Of a stretch of DNA of 9,325 nucleotides, positions 1-6,293 are shown piece by piece. Every line of letters begins with the position of its first letter. The stretch's first letter is position 1. This DNA is from CAYMJK01 sp043101635 (GTDB taxonomy: Bacteria > Planctomycetota > Phycisphaerae > Phycisphaerales > UBA1924): the NCBI GenBank assembly GCA_043101635.1, contig JBICIE010000133.1, positions 1 through 9,325 on the forward strand, in the 5' to 3' direction. The position numbers and the translations under genes are program-made. Under the pieces are notes generated by a model, which was given only the letters and a program-made list of their open reading frames with translations, was not told where the DNA came from and searched no databases.

Positions 1-15
1 ACGCTCTTCCGATCT
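1..15. other. Illumina adapter remnant at contig end
   Basis: The first 15 bases, ACGCTCTTCCGATCT, are identical to the 3' end of the Illumina TruSeq universal adapter. On the minus strand this reads as the usual read-through AGATCGGAAGAGCGT. They are library-preparation sequence and not genome. The reading frame of the adjacent leftward gene continues through them without a stop, so uncorrected annotation would append the false residues RSEER to that protein. Confidence 0.96.
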
Positions 16-321
16 GAAGAAGGCGTAGCCGGGCGTGGAGTAGCCGTTGATGTTGAGCAGGTTGCCCGAGACGTAGTCGCCCATGCGCGGGTCGGCGTCG
101 GTCAACCACTGCGTCGCGTCATCGATCGCGGCAATCTGTCCGGTTCCGGGCGGGTCGAACCAGTCGCCGAAGTTCGAGAAGGTGATGCCGTCGACTTCGA
201 GGGTCTCGCCGTAGAAGCCCTCGGTGAGGGACTCGAAGCCGGTCTCGGCGCCGGTGGCCGCGCCGGCGAGAACGAGCGTGAGGCCGGCGAGAGTACGGGA
301 AGCGGAACGTGGCGATCGCAT
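16..321 (-). CDS. Secreted protein of unknown function, N-terminal fragment
   Basis: This is a leftward gene whose 3' part is lost at the contig edge; 102 residues remain before the adapter. It starts at ATG (319-321), preceded by a good Shine-Dalgarno, AAGGAG (minus strand, 327-332), with 5-nt spacing. Residues 1-25 look like a Sec signal peptide: Arg-rich start (MRSPRSASR), hydrophobic core LAGLTLVLAGAA, then a likely cleavage after ATGA before ETGFES. The mature part is acidic and rich in Gly, Asp, Asn and aromatic residues (FYGE, DWFDPPG, GYSTPGYAFF). This composition is typical of exported beta-rich or surface proteins. I see no recognisable catalytic motif. The C-terminus, where an anchor or sorting signal would be, is missing. 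A promoter of its own seems to lie just upstream. Confidence 0.8.
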
Positions 322-356
322 GCGAACTCCTTGTGCTGATGTCGCCTCCCCGTGGC

Positions 357-385
357 ATTGTCGCGTCGCAGCGCGGCGGCTGCAA
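357..385 (-). promoter_or_regulatory. Putative sigma-70-type promoter for the secreted protein
   Basis: On the minus strand TTGCAG (380-385) and GACAAT (357-362) are separated by exactly 17 nt, close to TTGACA-N17-TATAAT. A start near 350 would leave a leader of about 28 nt holding the Shine-Dalgarno at 327-332. The boxes lie just after the stop of the upstream lipoprotein gene (389), so the secreted protein can be expressed independently. This is inferred from pattern only. The same -35 hexamer with the same spacing recurs at 7175-7203. Confidence 0.45.
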
Positions 386-388
386 CCC

Positions 389-829
389 CTATGTGCCCGA
401 ATCACGGCCGGAATCCGGCGATTCGGGCCCGGTTTTCGGCGGCTGCTCGGGATCGATCGCGAGCTGGTAGCCGGCGCCGCCGGCGCCGGCGCCCGTGAAC
501 GCGATCGTGGCGGCCTTGTCACCGGTGGCGGCGATCGTCACGGTGCAGTGGCGGTCCGGCAGTTGCGTCTGCAGCACGCCATCGGGTCCGAGGGTGGCGC
601 GGATCGAGCGGCGCCCGCTGGCGCTCTGGAGGGTCAGTTCGGCCGGACCGGGGCCGAGGTTCCGCAGATCGAGGTCGTGCGCGAGAAACACGCCGCGGGC
701 CTGGGCGCCGGCCGGGATCACGATCCCGCCGCGGATGGTCTCGCTGGCGCAGGCGCCGAGAGCGGCGCAGGCAAGCAGGGCAACGGCGCTTCGTGCGAAG
801 GGCGTGGTGGAGCGGTGTCGGCCCGTCAT
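389..829 (-). CDS. Small putative lipoprotein, unknown function
   Basis: A 146-residue leftward gene. The N-terminus has basic residues, a hydrophobic stretch (AVALLACAALGAC) and a lipobox-like LGAC with Cys27 as the likely lipidated residue; LLAC/Cys21 is an alternative. The export signal predicts an envelope location. The mature domain (about 30-125) alternates short hydrophobic strands (GIVIPAG, GVFLAHDL, TVTIAATG), suggesting a small beta-sandwich. Residues 112-120 are a Gly/Ala low-complexity run, encoded by a CCGGCG-type repetitive stretch near 472-491. The tail is Pro/Ser/Asp-rich. The ATG (827-829) overlaps the stop of the symporter gene as ATGA, so translation is probably coupled to it, and no strong Shine-Dalgarno is visible. 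I do not recognise a family. The good signal peptide and the coupling argue that it is a real gene. Confidence 0.72.
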   Translation of the reverse strand: MTGRHRSTTPFARSAVALLACAALGACASETIRGGIVIPAGAQARGVFLAHDLDLRNLGPGPAELTLQSASGRRSIRATLGPDGVLQTQLPDRHCTVTIAATGDKAATIAFTGAGAGGAGYQLAIDPEQPPKTGPESPDSGRDSGT

Positions 830-2415
830 GTGTTCTGGAGTCCGTACTGATCCTCGCCGGGTTCGAGGGGATGCTCATCGAGGGCGCGCCGCCGGCGCTC
901 GCGGACTTCCTCTTCGGTGAGCAGTTCGTTCTCGGTGCTGGCGACGACGGTGGCGACCATGGCGTCGCCGGTGATGTTGCAGACGGTGCGGCACATGTCG
1001 AGGATGCGGTCGACGGCGAAGATGATGGCGATGCCGCCGGTCATGGTGGCCAGGTCCATGCCCACGCTCTGGAGCACGATGACCAGCATGATCATGCCGA
1101 CGCCGGGGACGCCGGCGGTGCCGATGGAGGCGAGGGTGGCGGTGAGGACGATGGTGAGCTGTTCCATGACGCCGAGGCCCATGCCGTAGAGCTGGGCGAT
1201 GAAGACGGCGGCGACGCCCTGGTAGAGGGCCGTGCCATCCATGTTGATGGTGGCGCCGAGCGGCACGACGAAGCTGGTGACATCCTCGCTGACGCCGAGC
1301 CGTTCTTCCACGCACTCCATGGTGACCGGCAGCGTGGCGCTGGAACTGGAACTGGAGAAAGCCAGAAGCTGGGCCGGCGCGATGGCGCGGTAGAAGCGCG
1401 CGGGGCCGACCTTGGCGATGGCGCGCAGGATGGAAGGGTACACGCCGAGGATCATGATCAGCAGCCCCACGACCACAACCCCGCTGTACACGAAAAGCCC
1501 CGTCAGGATCTCCGGGCCGAGGTCGGCGATCGCCTTGGCGATCAGCGCGAAGACGGCGTAGGGCGCCACGAGCATGACGATGTGGACGAGCTTGATGACG
1601 ACATCGGTCATGCCGTCGCAGACGGCGATGACGGGACGGGCCTTCTCCCTGGGGATCAGCGTGAGGGCGATCCCGATGAGCAGGGCGGTGAGCACCACCG
1701 GGAGCATGTCGGCGGTGGCAAGGGCCTGGAAGGGGTTCTGCGGCACGATGTTGAGGATCGTGTTCCAGACATCCGGCTTGACGGCCGCCTCGATGCTGCC
1801 GGTGGCTTCCTCAGCGCGGCGGGAGGCGAGGGTGTCGCGCACCTCCTGGCTGATGAACTTGCCCGGGCGCGTGATGTTGGCCAGCAGCAGGCCGACGGTG
1901 ATGGCGACCGCGGTCGTGCAGATGTAGATGAGGATTGTCTTGCCGCCGATGCGGCTGAGCTTCTTGAGGTCGTTGAGGCTGCTGGCGCCGACGATCAAGC
2001 TGAACAGCACGATGGGCACTGCGATGAAGCGCAGCAGGCGCAGGAAGAGGTCGCCGACGAACTCGGTGAGCTTGCGCACGAACTTCGCGACTGCGGCCGC
2101 GGCGCCGGCGTCCTGATTGGCGTCGGTCGTCTCGAGCTGGAATCGCTCGATCTGTGCCGGCCGGAGTTGCCAGGGCCAGAGGCCTTCCAGATCCGGATTG
2201 TCGGGGTCGAGGTCGCTGACGCGCCCGGCGCCGTCGGGCAGCACGGGGACCTGGGCGGCCTGGCCCTTGATGTAGGCCCTCGGGTGGTCGACCCCGACAC
2301 GGGCCCACATGGCCGAGTCCCACAGCAGGTTGGCCAGCAGCCCGACCAGCAGGCCAAGGCCGAGGCCGATGAAGATCTTCCAGTGCAGTGCGATCCCGTT
2401 GTTCCCCGCCGCCAT
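826..2415 (-). CDS. Dicarboxylate/amino acid:cation symporter (DAACS, GltP/GltPh family)
   Basis: A 529-residue secondary transporter predicted to take up acidic amino acids or C4-dicarboxylates with Na+ or H+ across the inner membrane. Family signatures are clear: serine-rich FSSSSSSATLPVT (353-365, hairpin 1), GATINMDGTALYQG (387-400, TM7), GTAGVPGVGMIML (432-444, hairpin 2) and VDRILDMCRTVCNITGD (468-484, TM8). In TM8, Asp469, Asp473, Arg476, Asn480 and Asp484 align with D390, D394, R397, N401 and D405 of GltPh. The substrate-binding Arg and Asp favour an acidic substrate over the neutral-amino-acid subgroup. It is about 100 residues longer than GltPh, with a hydrophilic insert after TM1 (about 42-115), another near 186-225, and a charged C-terminal tail. 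ATG 2413-2415 is chosen because GGGAGG (minus strand, 2421-2426) sits 5 nt upstream; an in-frame ATG 12 codons earlier lacks such a site and falls in the likely promoter. The exact substrate is not decidable. Confidence 0.93.
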   Translation of the reverse strand: MAAGNNGIALHWKIFIGLGLGLLVGLLANLLWDSAMWARVGVDHPRAYIKGQAAQVPVLPDGAGRVSDLDPDNPDLEGLWPWQLRPAQIERFQLETTDANQDAGAAAAVAKFVRKLTEFVGDLFLRLLRFIAVPIVLFSLIVGASSLNDLKKLSRIGGKTILIYICTTAVAITVGLLLANITRPGKFISQEVRDTLASRRAEEATGSIEAAVKPDVWNTILNIVPQNPFQALATADMLPVVLTALLIGIALTLIPREKARPVIAVCDGMTDVVIKLVHIVMLVAPYAVFALIAKAIADLGPEILTGLFVYSGVVVVGLLIMILGVYPSILRAIAKVGPARFYRAIAPAQLLAFSSSSSSATLPVTMECVEERLGVSEDVTSFVVPLGATINMDGTALYQGVAAVFIAQLYGMGLGVMEQLTIVLTATLASIGTAGVPGVGMIMLVIVLQSVGMDLATMTGGIAIIFAVDRILDMCRTVCNITGDAMVATVVASTENELLTEEEVRERRRRALDEHPLEPGEDQYGLQNT

Positions 2416-2446
2416 GTGAACCTCCCGACAGAACCAGGTCCGGGAG

Positions 2447-2455
2447 AACATAGCA
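2447..2455 (-). promoter_or_regulatory. Putative extended -10 promoter of the symporter gene
   Basis: The minus strand reads TGC-TATGTT, an extended -10 element (TGn followed by TATGTT, 2447-2452). A start near 2440 gives a leader of about 25 nt that contains the GGGAGG Shine-Dalgarno. No good -35 box is visible, as is common for extended -10 promoters. It lies back to back with the hldE promoter at 2501-2506. Confidence 0.4.
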
Positions 2456-2500
2456 GATCCGGCGGGCCGCTGCCGCGGCGGGCCGGGCGCCGGGGATCCC

Positions 2501-2506
2501 TATCAT
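2501..2506 (+). promoter_or_regulatory. Putative -10 box for leaderless hldE mRNA
   Basis: TATCAT (one mismatch to TATAAT) ends 6 nt before the GTG start codon at 2513, so transcription would begin at or next to the start codon. No Shine-Dalgarno precedes this GTG. Immediately upstream is the 8-bp palindrome GGGATCCC (2493-2500). No convincing -35 box is seen in the G+C-rich upstream sequence. Confidence 0.4.
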
Positions 2507-2512
2507 CCGCCC

Positions 2513-4018
2513 GTGGACACACTGCTGGATGTCATGGCCGACTGGAAGCCGTTTTCCGCCCTCGTCGTCGGCGATCTGATGCTGGATGAGATGGTCTACG
2601 GCAACGCCGAGCGCCTCAGCGCGGATGCCCCGGTGCCGGTGCTGCGCGTGGAGCGGGAGGAGGCGACGCCAGGCGGGGCGGCCAACCTGATCATGAATCT
2701 CGTGGCCCTCGGCGGCCAGGTGACGGTGGCGGGCACGGTCGGGGCGGATGTCAGCGCCGGACGGTTGCGCGAGGTGATGACCGAGCTTGCCAGTTCGCTG
2801 CCGGGCGCCGGCACGCTGGATCTGAGCGCGCTGGTCGAAGATCCGCAGCGCCCGACCACCGTGAAGCGCAACCTGATCGGCCTGGCCCAGCACCGCCACG
2901 CCCAGAAGATGTTCCGGGTGGATTACGAGTCGCGCGAGCCGCTGGGGCCCGAAGCAAGGGCGCGCCTGCTGGACGCTGCCCGCGCTGCCATCGAGCAGGT
3001 CGATGTCGTCTTCATCGAGGATTACGCCAAGGGCGTATGCAGCCAGGATGTGTGCAGCGCAGTGATCGAGGCGGCCCGCCGGGCCGGCAAGCCCGTGCTG
3101 GTCGATCCCGCCGCCATCCGCGACTACAGCAAGTACACCGGCGCCAGCGCCATCACGCCGAATCGGACCGAGGCGGAACTCGCCAGCGGCCTGGAGGGCG
3201 GGGCGCAGCCGGCGGGCGAGCAGAACGTCGCCATCGCCCACGCGCTGCTGAGCCGGCTGGATCTGGATGCCGTGATCGTGACGCTGGACCGCCACGGCGC
3301 GCTGCTGGTCGAGCGAGGCGGCGCCCCGCAGCACATCCCGACCGCCCCGCGCGAGGTGTACGACGTCTCCGGCGCCGGGGACATGATGATCGGCGCCCTC
3401 GGGGCGGGGCTCGCCAACGGGCTGGGGTGGGCGGACGCGGTGCGCCTGGCGAACGCCGCGGCAGGGCTCGAAGTCGAGGTCTTTGGGGCCCGTCCCATCC
3501 CGATCGGGCAGGTGCACCTGGAGGTGCTCCGACTCGCTGGCCGGCTCAGCGGCAAGACGCGCACCGTGCAGCAGGCCCGGGCCCATGCGGATGCCGTGCG
3601 CGGGCGCGGCGGCAAGGTCGTGTTCACCAACGGCTGTTTCGACATCCTGCACGCCGGGCACGTGTCGCTGCTGGCCGAGGCGCGCGCGCTGGGCGACACG
3701 CTGATCGTGGGGCTCAACAGCGACGCCTCGGTGCGCCGGCTCAAGGGCGAGGGCCGCCCGGTACACGATGAGGCCCGCCGGGCGACGGTCCTTGGCGCGC
3801 TGTCCGATGTCGACGCCGTGGTGCTCTTCGAGCAGGACACGCCGATCGAGCTGATCAAGGCGATCCGGCCCGATGTGCTTGTCAAGGGCGCTGACTACAC
3901 GCCGGAGACGGTCGTGGGGGCGGATCTGCTGAAGGCGTGGGGCGGTCGCGTGGCGCTGGTGCAGTTGGTCGAGGGGGCGAGCACGACGGGGGCGATCGAG
4001 CGGATTCGGGGCGGGTAG
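2513..4018 (+). CDS. hldE: Bifunctional heptose 7-phosphate kinase / heptose 1-phosphate adenylyltransferase HldE (RfaE)
   Basis: A 501-residue cytoplasmic enzyme with two steps of ADP-glycero-manno-heptose synthesis for the LPS inner core: phosphorylation of heptose 7-phosphate at C1, then transfer of AMP to heptose 1-phosphate. The N-terminal PfkB-type kinase (about 14-340) shows GDLMLDEMVYG (20-30), PGGAAN (53-58), EDYAKG (169-174), TPN (215-217) and DVSGAGD (284-290), with Asp290 as catalytic base; E. coli has DVTGAGDT. The C-terminal nucleotidyltransferase (about 366-501) shows NGCFDILHAGH (373-383) with the HxGH signature, FEQDTP (439-444), LVKGADY (456-462) and a terminal STT motif. 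Length and domain order match E. coli HldE (about 477 aa). GTG 2513 is chosen because it leaves 13 residues before the first strand, as in E. coli. ATG 2534 (Met8) is possible but short. It meets lpxK tail to tail. Confidence 0.95.
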   Translation: MDTLLDVMADWKPFSALVVGDLMLDEMVYGNAERLSADAPVPVLRVEREEATPGGAANLIMNLVALGGQVTVAGTVGADVSAGRLREVMTELASSLPGAGTLDLSALVEDPQRPTTVKRNLIGLAQHRHAQKMFRVDYESREPLGPEARARLLDAARAAIEQVDVVFIEDYAKGVCSQDVCSAVIEAARRAGKPVLVDPAAIRDYSKYTGASAITPNRTEAELASGLEGGAQPAGEQNVAIAHALLSRLDLDAVIVTLDRHGALLVERGGAPQHIPTAPREVYDVSGAGDMMIGALGAGLANGLGWADAVRLANAAAGLEVEVFGARPIPIGQVHLEVLRLAGRLSGKTRTVQQARAHADAVRGRGGKVVFTNGCFDILHAGHVSLLAEARALGDTLIVGLNSDASVRRLKGEGRPVHDEARRATVLGALSDVDAVVLFEQDTPIELIKAIRPDVLVKGADYTPETVVGADLLKAWGGRVALVQLVEGASTTGAIERIRGG

Positions 4019-4021
4019 CCG

Positions 4022-5068
4022 TCAGCGCGCGGCTGATCGGTCGACGCAGGCGCGCACAAGTGTCTGCAGGTCCCTATCGCCGCTTACAAACTCCGTCCCA
4101 AGCTCCGCGACCACCACCGGCGCTGGCCAGCGGAGGCGGTCGACCTTTGCCAGCTTGGCCCAGTCCTTGGCGGTGAGGACGATGGCCTCGGCCGTGTGCT
4201 GGCGGGCCAGGGCGATCAGGCGCCCGACGGTCTTCTCTGAGAACGGGTCGTGGTCGCGCAGGACCAGGCTGCCGGTAACCTCGCCGCTCGCCCCGACAGC
4301 CTCGCCGGCGGCCCGCAGGAACGCCTCGGGATTGCCGATGGCGCATGCCGCGACGATGCGCCGGCCGACCAGCCATGCCCGCCGCTCGATGCGCTCGGCG
4401 CCATCCGCCTCGGCGACGCGCAGGCGCTGCCAGGTGTGGCGCGTGACTGCGATGGGGGCGCCTGTGATGTCGGCGATGCGCGCCCGAAGCTCGTCGATGG
4501 TCTTGGGCTCGACGGCTTCGGCGTGCGTGATGACGATGGCGCCTGCGCGCGCGAGGGCGGACACGGGCTCGCGCAACCACCCCGCTGGCAGCGGTCGATC
4601 GGCAAACGGGTCATGCGTCGCGTCGATCAGCACGATGTCCAGATCGCGCGCGATCTGGCGGTGCTGGAAGCCGTCATCGAGGATGATGCAGTCGATGCGG
4701 GCGCCTGGGCCCGGCAGGCTGGAAGCCTGCCCCACTCGCTCTTGCGCAAAGAGCGCCCGCAGCCCGGCGGTCCGATCCGGCTGGGCCACCACCGGCACAT
4801 CGCCGAAGCGCTCGCGATACAGCGCTGCCTCATCGGATTCGCCCGCGCCGGCCTTGTAGCCGCGCATCGCGATGCAGGGGCGCCGTCCCGACTCCAGCAG
4901 CCACCCGGCGATCGTCATCACCATCGGCGTCTTGCCCACGCCGCCGACGCTGATGTTGCCGACGCTGATCACGGGCACATCGAAGCGCGTTACGCCGGCG
5001 CCGCGATCGAAGCGGCGGTTGCGCCGGCCGAGTTCGGCAAGATACAGGGGAGTCAGCAGACGAGCCAC
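4022..5068 (-). CDS. lpxK: Tetraacyldisaccharide 4'-kinase LpxK
   Basis: Lipid A kinase: phosphorylates the 4'-position of the tetraacylated disaccharide 1-phosphate on the inner face of the inner membrane, using ATP. Numbered from the GTG at 5068 (348 residues): hydrophobic membrane-associated N-terminus (LLTPLYL), PVISVGNISVGGVGKTP (32-48) with the P-loop GGVGKT, MRGYK (68-72), LDDGFQHRQIARDLD (130-144), LPAGWLREP (160-168), DHDPFSE (272-278) and LTAKDWAKL (299-307). All are diagnostic of LpxK. The start is uncertain. The frame is open to TTG 5179, but that would overlap the upstream gene by 83 bp. GTG 5068 lies 28 nt past the upstream stop and gives an N-terminus like the Aquifex protein, though without a visible Shine-Dalgarno. 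Residues 112-123 (VGQASSLPGPGA) are extra relative to E. coli LpxK and come partly from a hairpin repeat. It is probably the last gene of the maf operon. Confidence 0.93.
   Translation of the reverse strand: MARLLTPLYLAELGRRNRRFDRGAGVTRFDVPVISVGNISVGGVGKTPMVMTIAGWLLESGRRPCIAMRGYKAGAGESDEAALYRERFGDVPVVAQPDRTAGLRALFAQERVGQASSLPGPGARIDCIILDDGFQHRQIARDLDIVLIDATHDPFADRPLPAGWLREPVSALARAGAIVITHAEAVEPKTIDELRARIADITGAPIAVTRHTWQRLRVAEADGAERIERRAWLVGRRIVAACAIGNPEAFLRAAGEAVGASGEVTGSLVLRDHDPFSEKTVGRLIALARQHTAEAIVLTAKDWAKLAKVDRLRWPAPVVVAELGTEFVSGDRDLQTLVRACVDRSAAR
4713..4731. repeat. Perfect hairpin repeat inserted within lpxK
   Basis: GGCAGGCT-GGA-AGCCTGCC is a perfect 8-bp stem with a 3-nt loop inside the lpxK coding sequence. 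On the coding strand it encodes GQASSLP (residues 113-119). From memory, near-identical GGCAGGCTGGAAGCCTGCC and CAGGCTGGAAGCCTG units occur as abundant dispersed repeats in various planctomycete-like and other environmental genomes. I infer a REP/MITE-like repeat that landed in frame. Confidence 0.6.
4737..4755. repeat. Second adjacent inverted repeat in lpxK
   Basis: CGCTCTT-GCGCA-AAGAGCG forms a 7-bp stem with a 5-nt loop, starting 5 bp after the 4713-4731 hairpin. It encodes part of ALFAQER, a segment that also aligns with E. coli LpxK (ILAQ). It may therefore be a chance dyad of ordinary coding sequence. Its closeness to the first hairpin is the only reason to list it. Confidence 0.3.
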
Positions 5069-5096
5069 TGGCCGCAGCGGCGGGGGGACAGGCGAG

Positions 5097-5594
5097 CTAG
5101 CTGCGGGAGTCGCGGTCAGAGGTCTTTCCCTTGCGCCCAGTGGCGATGCGATCCGCGGCCAGCACGATGGCAAGAGCAAGCCGCTGCTGCTCCGGCGTCG
5201 GGCGGCCGCCCATGGCCTTGCGCAGCGACGCCCGCATCTCGCGCCGCTGCCGATGGTAGATCCGCGCGTTGTTGGCGATGTCGAGCATCGCCAGAATCAG
5301 GATCAGGCCCAGCAGGCCCATCACCGCGCTCCAGGAGAGCGTGAACGCCTTGGCCTGCGCCGGCGTCACGATGCCCAGGGCGTAGGCCACCAGCGGCGTC
5401 GCCAGCATGATCACCACGCCGCTGGCGGTGCGGATGCGCCGGCGGCTCTCGGGCATGTCGGCGCTGCGCAGCGCGATCAGGTGCCCGGCGATGACGATGA
5501 GCGTGATCATTCCCAGCGCGAGCGCAAGCCAGGCCGGGGCGATCGGGGCGTCCATCGCACTGGCAAGGCTGATCTGGGCGATGTCCACAATCAC
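5097..5594 (-). CDS. Small integral membrane protein, unknown function
   Basis: A 165-residue leftward gene between maf and lpxK. I do not recognise the family. Three hydrophobic segments are visible, about 20-42 (PAWLALALGMITLIVIAGHLI), 58-77 (SGVVIMLATPLVAYALGIV) and 84-108 (FTLSWSAVMGLLGLILILAMLD). They are followed by a strongly basic cytoplasmic-type tail (RIYHRQRREMRASLRKAMGG, and RKGKTSDRDSRS at the end). The GTG start (5592-5594) overlaps the maf stop as GTGA, indicating translational coupling; a purine-rich GAGAGAG lies just upstream. GTG two codons later is an alternative start. Its stop is 28 nt before the preferred lpxK start. The operon position hints at an envelope role, but nothing in the sequence gives a function. 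Confidence 0.78.
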   Translation of the reverse strand: MIVDIAQISLASAMDAPIAPAWLALALGMITLIVIAGHLIALRSADMPESRRRIRTASGVVIMLATPLVAYALGIVTPAQAKAFTLSWSAVMGLLGLILILAMLDIANNARIYHRQRREMRASLRKAMGGRPTPEQQRLALAIVLAADRIATGRKGKTSDRDSRS

Positions 5595-6232
5595 GCGTCT
5601 CTCTCGCTCTTGAAGGGCTCCAGCAGCGGCTCGAGCCGGCGGATCGGCAGCCCCATGACGGTTCCCGGGTCACCGGTCACCTCGAGCGGCCAGCCGGCCT
5701 CGAGCCTCTCTGAAAGGTTGTACGCGCCCGCCTTCCCTCGCCAGTCGCCGCTGGAGACATATTCGTCGATCCGCTCGGGGCCGATCCTCCCGACCCGCAC
5801 AACCGCCACATCCGTCAGCAGCAGGCGGTTCTCGGGCGAGAGGAGGGCCACGCCGGTGAGCACATGGTGGTCCCGGTTCTCGAAGCCCTCGATGATGGCC
5901 GCGGCATGGGCGGCGTCCCGGGCCTGGCCGATGATCCGGCCTTCCATCGAGCACAGCGTGTCGGCCCCGAGGATGGTGGCGCCCGGGTCGGCCCGCGCCA
6001 CGGCGGCCGCCTTCAGGTAGGCGAGGGCGGCGACCCAGTGGCGGGGGCTGGTGGCAGCGCCGGGGGCGAGCGGACCATCATCGAGCACCGCCGCGGCGAC
6101 CTCGAAGTCCAGGCCCATCTGCTGGAGCATCAGGCGCCGGCGCGGGCTCGTGCTGGTCAGCACCAGGCGCCGCCTGTCGCGCCGGGCGCCCACAGGCTGG
6201 CGCGCGGCAGTAGTTGTCCCTGGCCCGTCCAT
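5591..6232 (-). CDS. maf: Maf family nucleotide pyrophosphatase (house-cleaning NTPase)
   Basis: A 213-residue cytoplasmic protein of the Maf/HAM1 fold. Family members hydrolyse non-canonical or excess nucleoside triphosphates to the monophosphate plus pyrophosphate. Visible motifs: LVLTSTSPRRRLMLQQMG (23-40, phosphate-binding SxSPRR), YLKA with Lys74, ILGADT (87-92) with catalytic Asp91, HHVLTGVAL (122-130), IDEYVSSGDWRGKAGAY (155-171) and GDPGTVMGLPI (187-197). The family GKP.D motif is GQARD here (Gln103), and the YhdE Gln152 position is Ser174, so the substrate may differ from dTTP/UTP. The N-terminus has about 20 extra Arg/Thr-rich residues before the first strand. ATG 6232 is supported by a -10 box 6 nt upstream; GTG 6193 is an alternative. 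It heads the operon with the membrane protein and lpxK, overlapping the former by 4 bp (GTGA). Confidence 0.9.
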   Translation of the reverse strand: MDGPGTTTAARQPVGARRDRRRLVLTSTSPRRRLMLQQMGLDFEVAAAVLDDGPLAPGAATSPRHWVAALAYLKAAAVARADPGATILGADTLCSMEGRIIGQARDAAHAAAIIEGFENRDHHVLTGVALLSPENRLLLTDVAVVRVGRIGPERIDEYVSSGDWRGKAGAYNLSERLEAGWPLEVTGDPGTVMGLPIRRLEPLLEPFKSERDA

Positions 6233-6238
6233 CCCTTC

Positions 6239-6270
6239 AGTATAGCGATGCTAGTGTCTGCAAACTTCAA
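6239..6270 (-). promoter_or_regulatory. Putative leaderless promoter of the maf-lpxK operon
   Basis: On the minus strand TATACT (6239-6244) ends 6 nt before the maf ATG, so the transcript would start at or beside the A of ATG. The purine stretch GAAGGG between them touches the ATG and is too close to act as a Shine-Dalgarno. A weak -35, TTGAAG (6265-6270), is 20 nt upstream, longer than ideal. This would drive maf, the membrane protein and lpxK. Confidence 0.5.
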
Positions 6271-6293
6271 GAATCTGACCCCCCTCGAGCCAG

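Noticed and set aside
468..495. CCGGCG-type repetitive stretch in the lipoprotein gene as a regulatory repeat
   Set aside because: It encodes the Gly/Ala run GAGAGGAG in frame and is explained by low-complexity protein sequence.
2416..2451. 12-residue N-terminal extension of the symporter (MFSRTWFCREVH)
   Set aside because: The ATG at 2451 lies inside the likely -10 element and lacks a Shine-Dalgarno, while the next ATG has GGGAGG at ideal spacing.
793..2589. 598-codon plus-strand open frame rich in His, Asp and Gly, antisense to the symporter
   Set aside because: It mirrors the symporter codons; the composition (runs of H, D, E, G) is typical of an antisense shadow in G+C-rich DNA, and the symporter on the other strand has unmistakable family motifs.
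1811..3766. 651-codon minus-strand open frame across the symporter start and hldE
   Set aside because: It overlaps two well-supported genes and their promoters, has no recognisable motif and reads as Arg/Ala/Pro/His-rich shadow sequence.
5069..5179. 37-residue extension of LpxK to a TTG start at 5179
   Set aside because: It would overlap the membrane-protein gene by 83 bp and adds Pro/Ala/Ser-rich residues not expected in the family; not fully excluded because GTG 5068 lacks a Shine-Dalgarno.
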